6,575 nucleotides of DNA from Faecalicatena sp. (GTDB taxonomy: Bacteria; Bacillota; Clostridia; Lachnospirales; Lachnospiraceae), in assembly GCA_009774255.1 (NCBI GenBank), contig VSNK01000070.1:1-6575 (forward strand), read 5' to 3'. Below are positions 5,947 through 6,575 of the stretch, piece after piece (within the stretch, counting starts at the first letter, position 1; the number at the start of each line of letters is the position of its first letter). Under the pieces are notes generated by a model. That model was not told the origin of the DNA. It made no database searches and worked only from the letters and a program-made list of their open reading frames with translations. The translations under genes were made by a program, and so were the position numbers.

Positions 5947-6575
5947 TTATTTCACACCAAAGATCGCCATAAATGTTCCGGCTGCCACCGCAGTACCGAT
6001 AACCCCGGCAACATTCGGCCCCATCGCGTGCATCAGCAGGAAGTTGGTCGGATCCGCCTCCGCACCGACCTTCTGGGATACTCTGGCCGCCATCGGAACC
6101 GCGGATACACCTGCGGAACCAATCAGAGGATTTACCTTTCCTCCGGTCACCTTGCACATCAGCTTTCCGAACAATACACCGGCTGCTGTTCCGAATGCGA
6201 ACGCCACCAGCCCAAGGATTACGATCTTGATCGTACTCCAGTTCAGGAATGCCTCCGCGCTTGTGGTCGCGCCTACGGATGTACCCAAAAGGATAACAAC
6301 GATATACATCAGCGCGTTGGAAGCAGTCTCTGTCAGTTGTCTAACCACGCCGCACTCTCTAAACAGGTTGCCGAGCATCAGCATACCTACCAGAGGAGCC
6401 GTAGTCGGAAGAATCACACATACTACAATCGTTACAACGATGGGGAACAGAATCCTCTCCAGCTTGCTGACCGGACGGAGCTGTTCCATCTTGATCTTCC
6501 GCTCTTCTTCTGTGGTCAAAAGCTTCATAATCGGAGGCTGGATGATCGGCACCAGGGACATATAGGAATATGCCG
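5947..6575 (-). CDS. oadB: Sodium-translocating decarboxylase beta subunit, C-terminal part (5' end beyond the right edge)
   Basis: An integral membrane subunit (OadB/GcdB/MmdB family) that decarboxylates carboxybiotin and couples this to sodium export. The window shows the last 208 codons; the frame stays open to the right edge, so the gene continues upstream and roughly 170 or more N-terminal residues are missing. The visible part starts AYSYMSLVPIIQPPIMKLLT, typical of the middle of the family. It holds hydrophobic segments at about residues 40-67, 87-103, 115-139, 147-165 and 178-206. Conserved blocks include GNLFRECGVV (68-77), LLGTSVGATTSAE (95-107) and SAGVSAVPMAARVSQ (153-167), with a final helix ending FMAIFGVK. 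An internal ATG at 6561 is not the start, because the family sequence continues upstream of it. oadA follows by 27 bp in the same unit. Whether the complex acts on oxaloacetate, methylmalonyl-CoA or glutaconyl-CoA is set by the alpha subunit, which points to oxaloacetate. Confidence 0.95.
   Translation of the reverse strand, partial: AYSYMSLVPIIQPPIMKLLTTEEERKIKMEQLRPVSKLERILFPIVVTIVVCVILPTTAPLVGMLMLGNLFRECGVVRQLTETASNALMYIVVILLGTSVGATTSAEAFLNWSTIKIVILGLVAFAFGTAAGVLFGKLMCKVTGGKVNPLIGSAGVSAVPMAARVSQKVGAEADPTNFLLMHAMGPNVAGVIGTAVAAGTFMAIFGVK

Noticed and set aside
5924..6565. Plus-strand open frame of 213 codons
   Set aside because: It lies opposite oadB, which has clear family motifs. The translation is low-complexity Ile/Thr/Ala/Pro sequence typical of an antisense mirror of a membrane protein.

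Overview
This window reads as chromosomal DNA of an anaerobic Firmicute, most likely Clostridia and probably Lachnospiraceae. The evidence is strong AGGAGG-type ribosome-binding sites, a biotin-dependent sodium-pump decarboxylase whose alpha subunit lacks a fused biotin domain, and the order flavoprotein - cmk - ispH. The genus cannot be read from the sequence. Every gene lies on the minus strand, so transcription runs from the right edge to the left edge.

Right part (6575 to about 4351): the 3' part of oadB, a membrane sodium-translocating decarboxylase beta subunit, is followed 27 bp later by oadA, the carboxyltransferase (alpha) subunit. Together they form part of an oxaloacetate decarboxylase-type complex that couples decarboxylation to sodium export. 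A hairpin with a T-run at 4351-4403 ends this unit.

Left part (about 4350 to 1): a second unit begins with a likely promoter at 4322-4350. It holds an M24B aminopeptidase P-family peptidase (597 aa), a HI0933/YhiN/BaiN-type FAD protein that starts 1 nt after the peptidase stop, cytidylate kinase (cmk), and the first 137 codons of ispH, which runs off the left edge. The combination is housekeeping: peptide turnover, a redox flavoprotein, nucleotide supply and isoprenoid synthesis.

The feature that ordinary annotation would miss is a pair of intergenic repeats. An 84-bp sequence lies at 1181-1264 (flavoprotein-cmk gap) and again, inverted, at 4411-4494 (oadA-peptidase gap). The two match at 76 of 84 positions without gaps. 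Each carries an identical hairpin with an 11-bp stem. Copy 1 appears to extend left to 1138 through a second palindrome that resembles the inverted right end, giving a unit of about 127 bp with related inverted ends, in the style of a REP/REPIN or MITE element. Copy 1 supplies the last five codons and stop of the flavoprotein.

No gap without a gene exceeds about 205 bp (4299-4503). The other gaps are 134 bp (1113-1246), 42 bp (414-455), 27 bp (5920-5946) and 1 bp (2504). No tRNA, rRNA, CRISPR array or transposase gene was seen.
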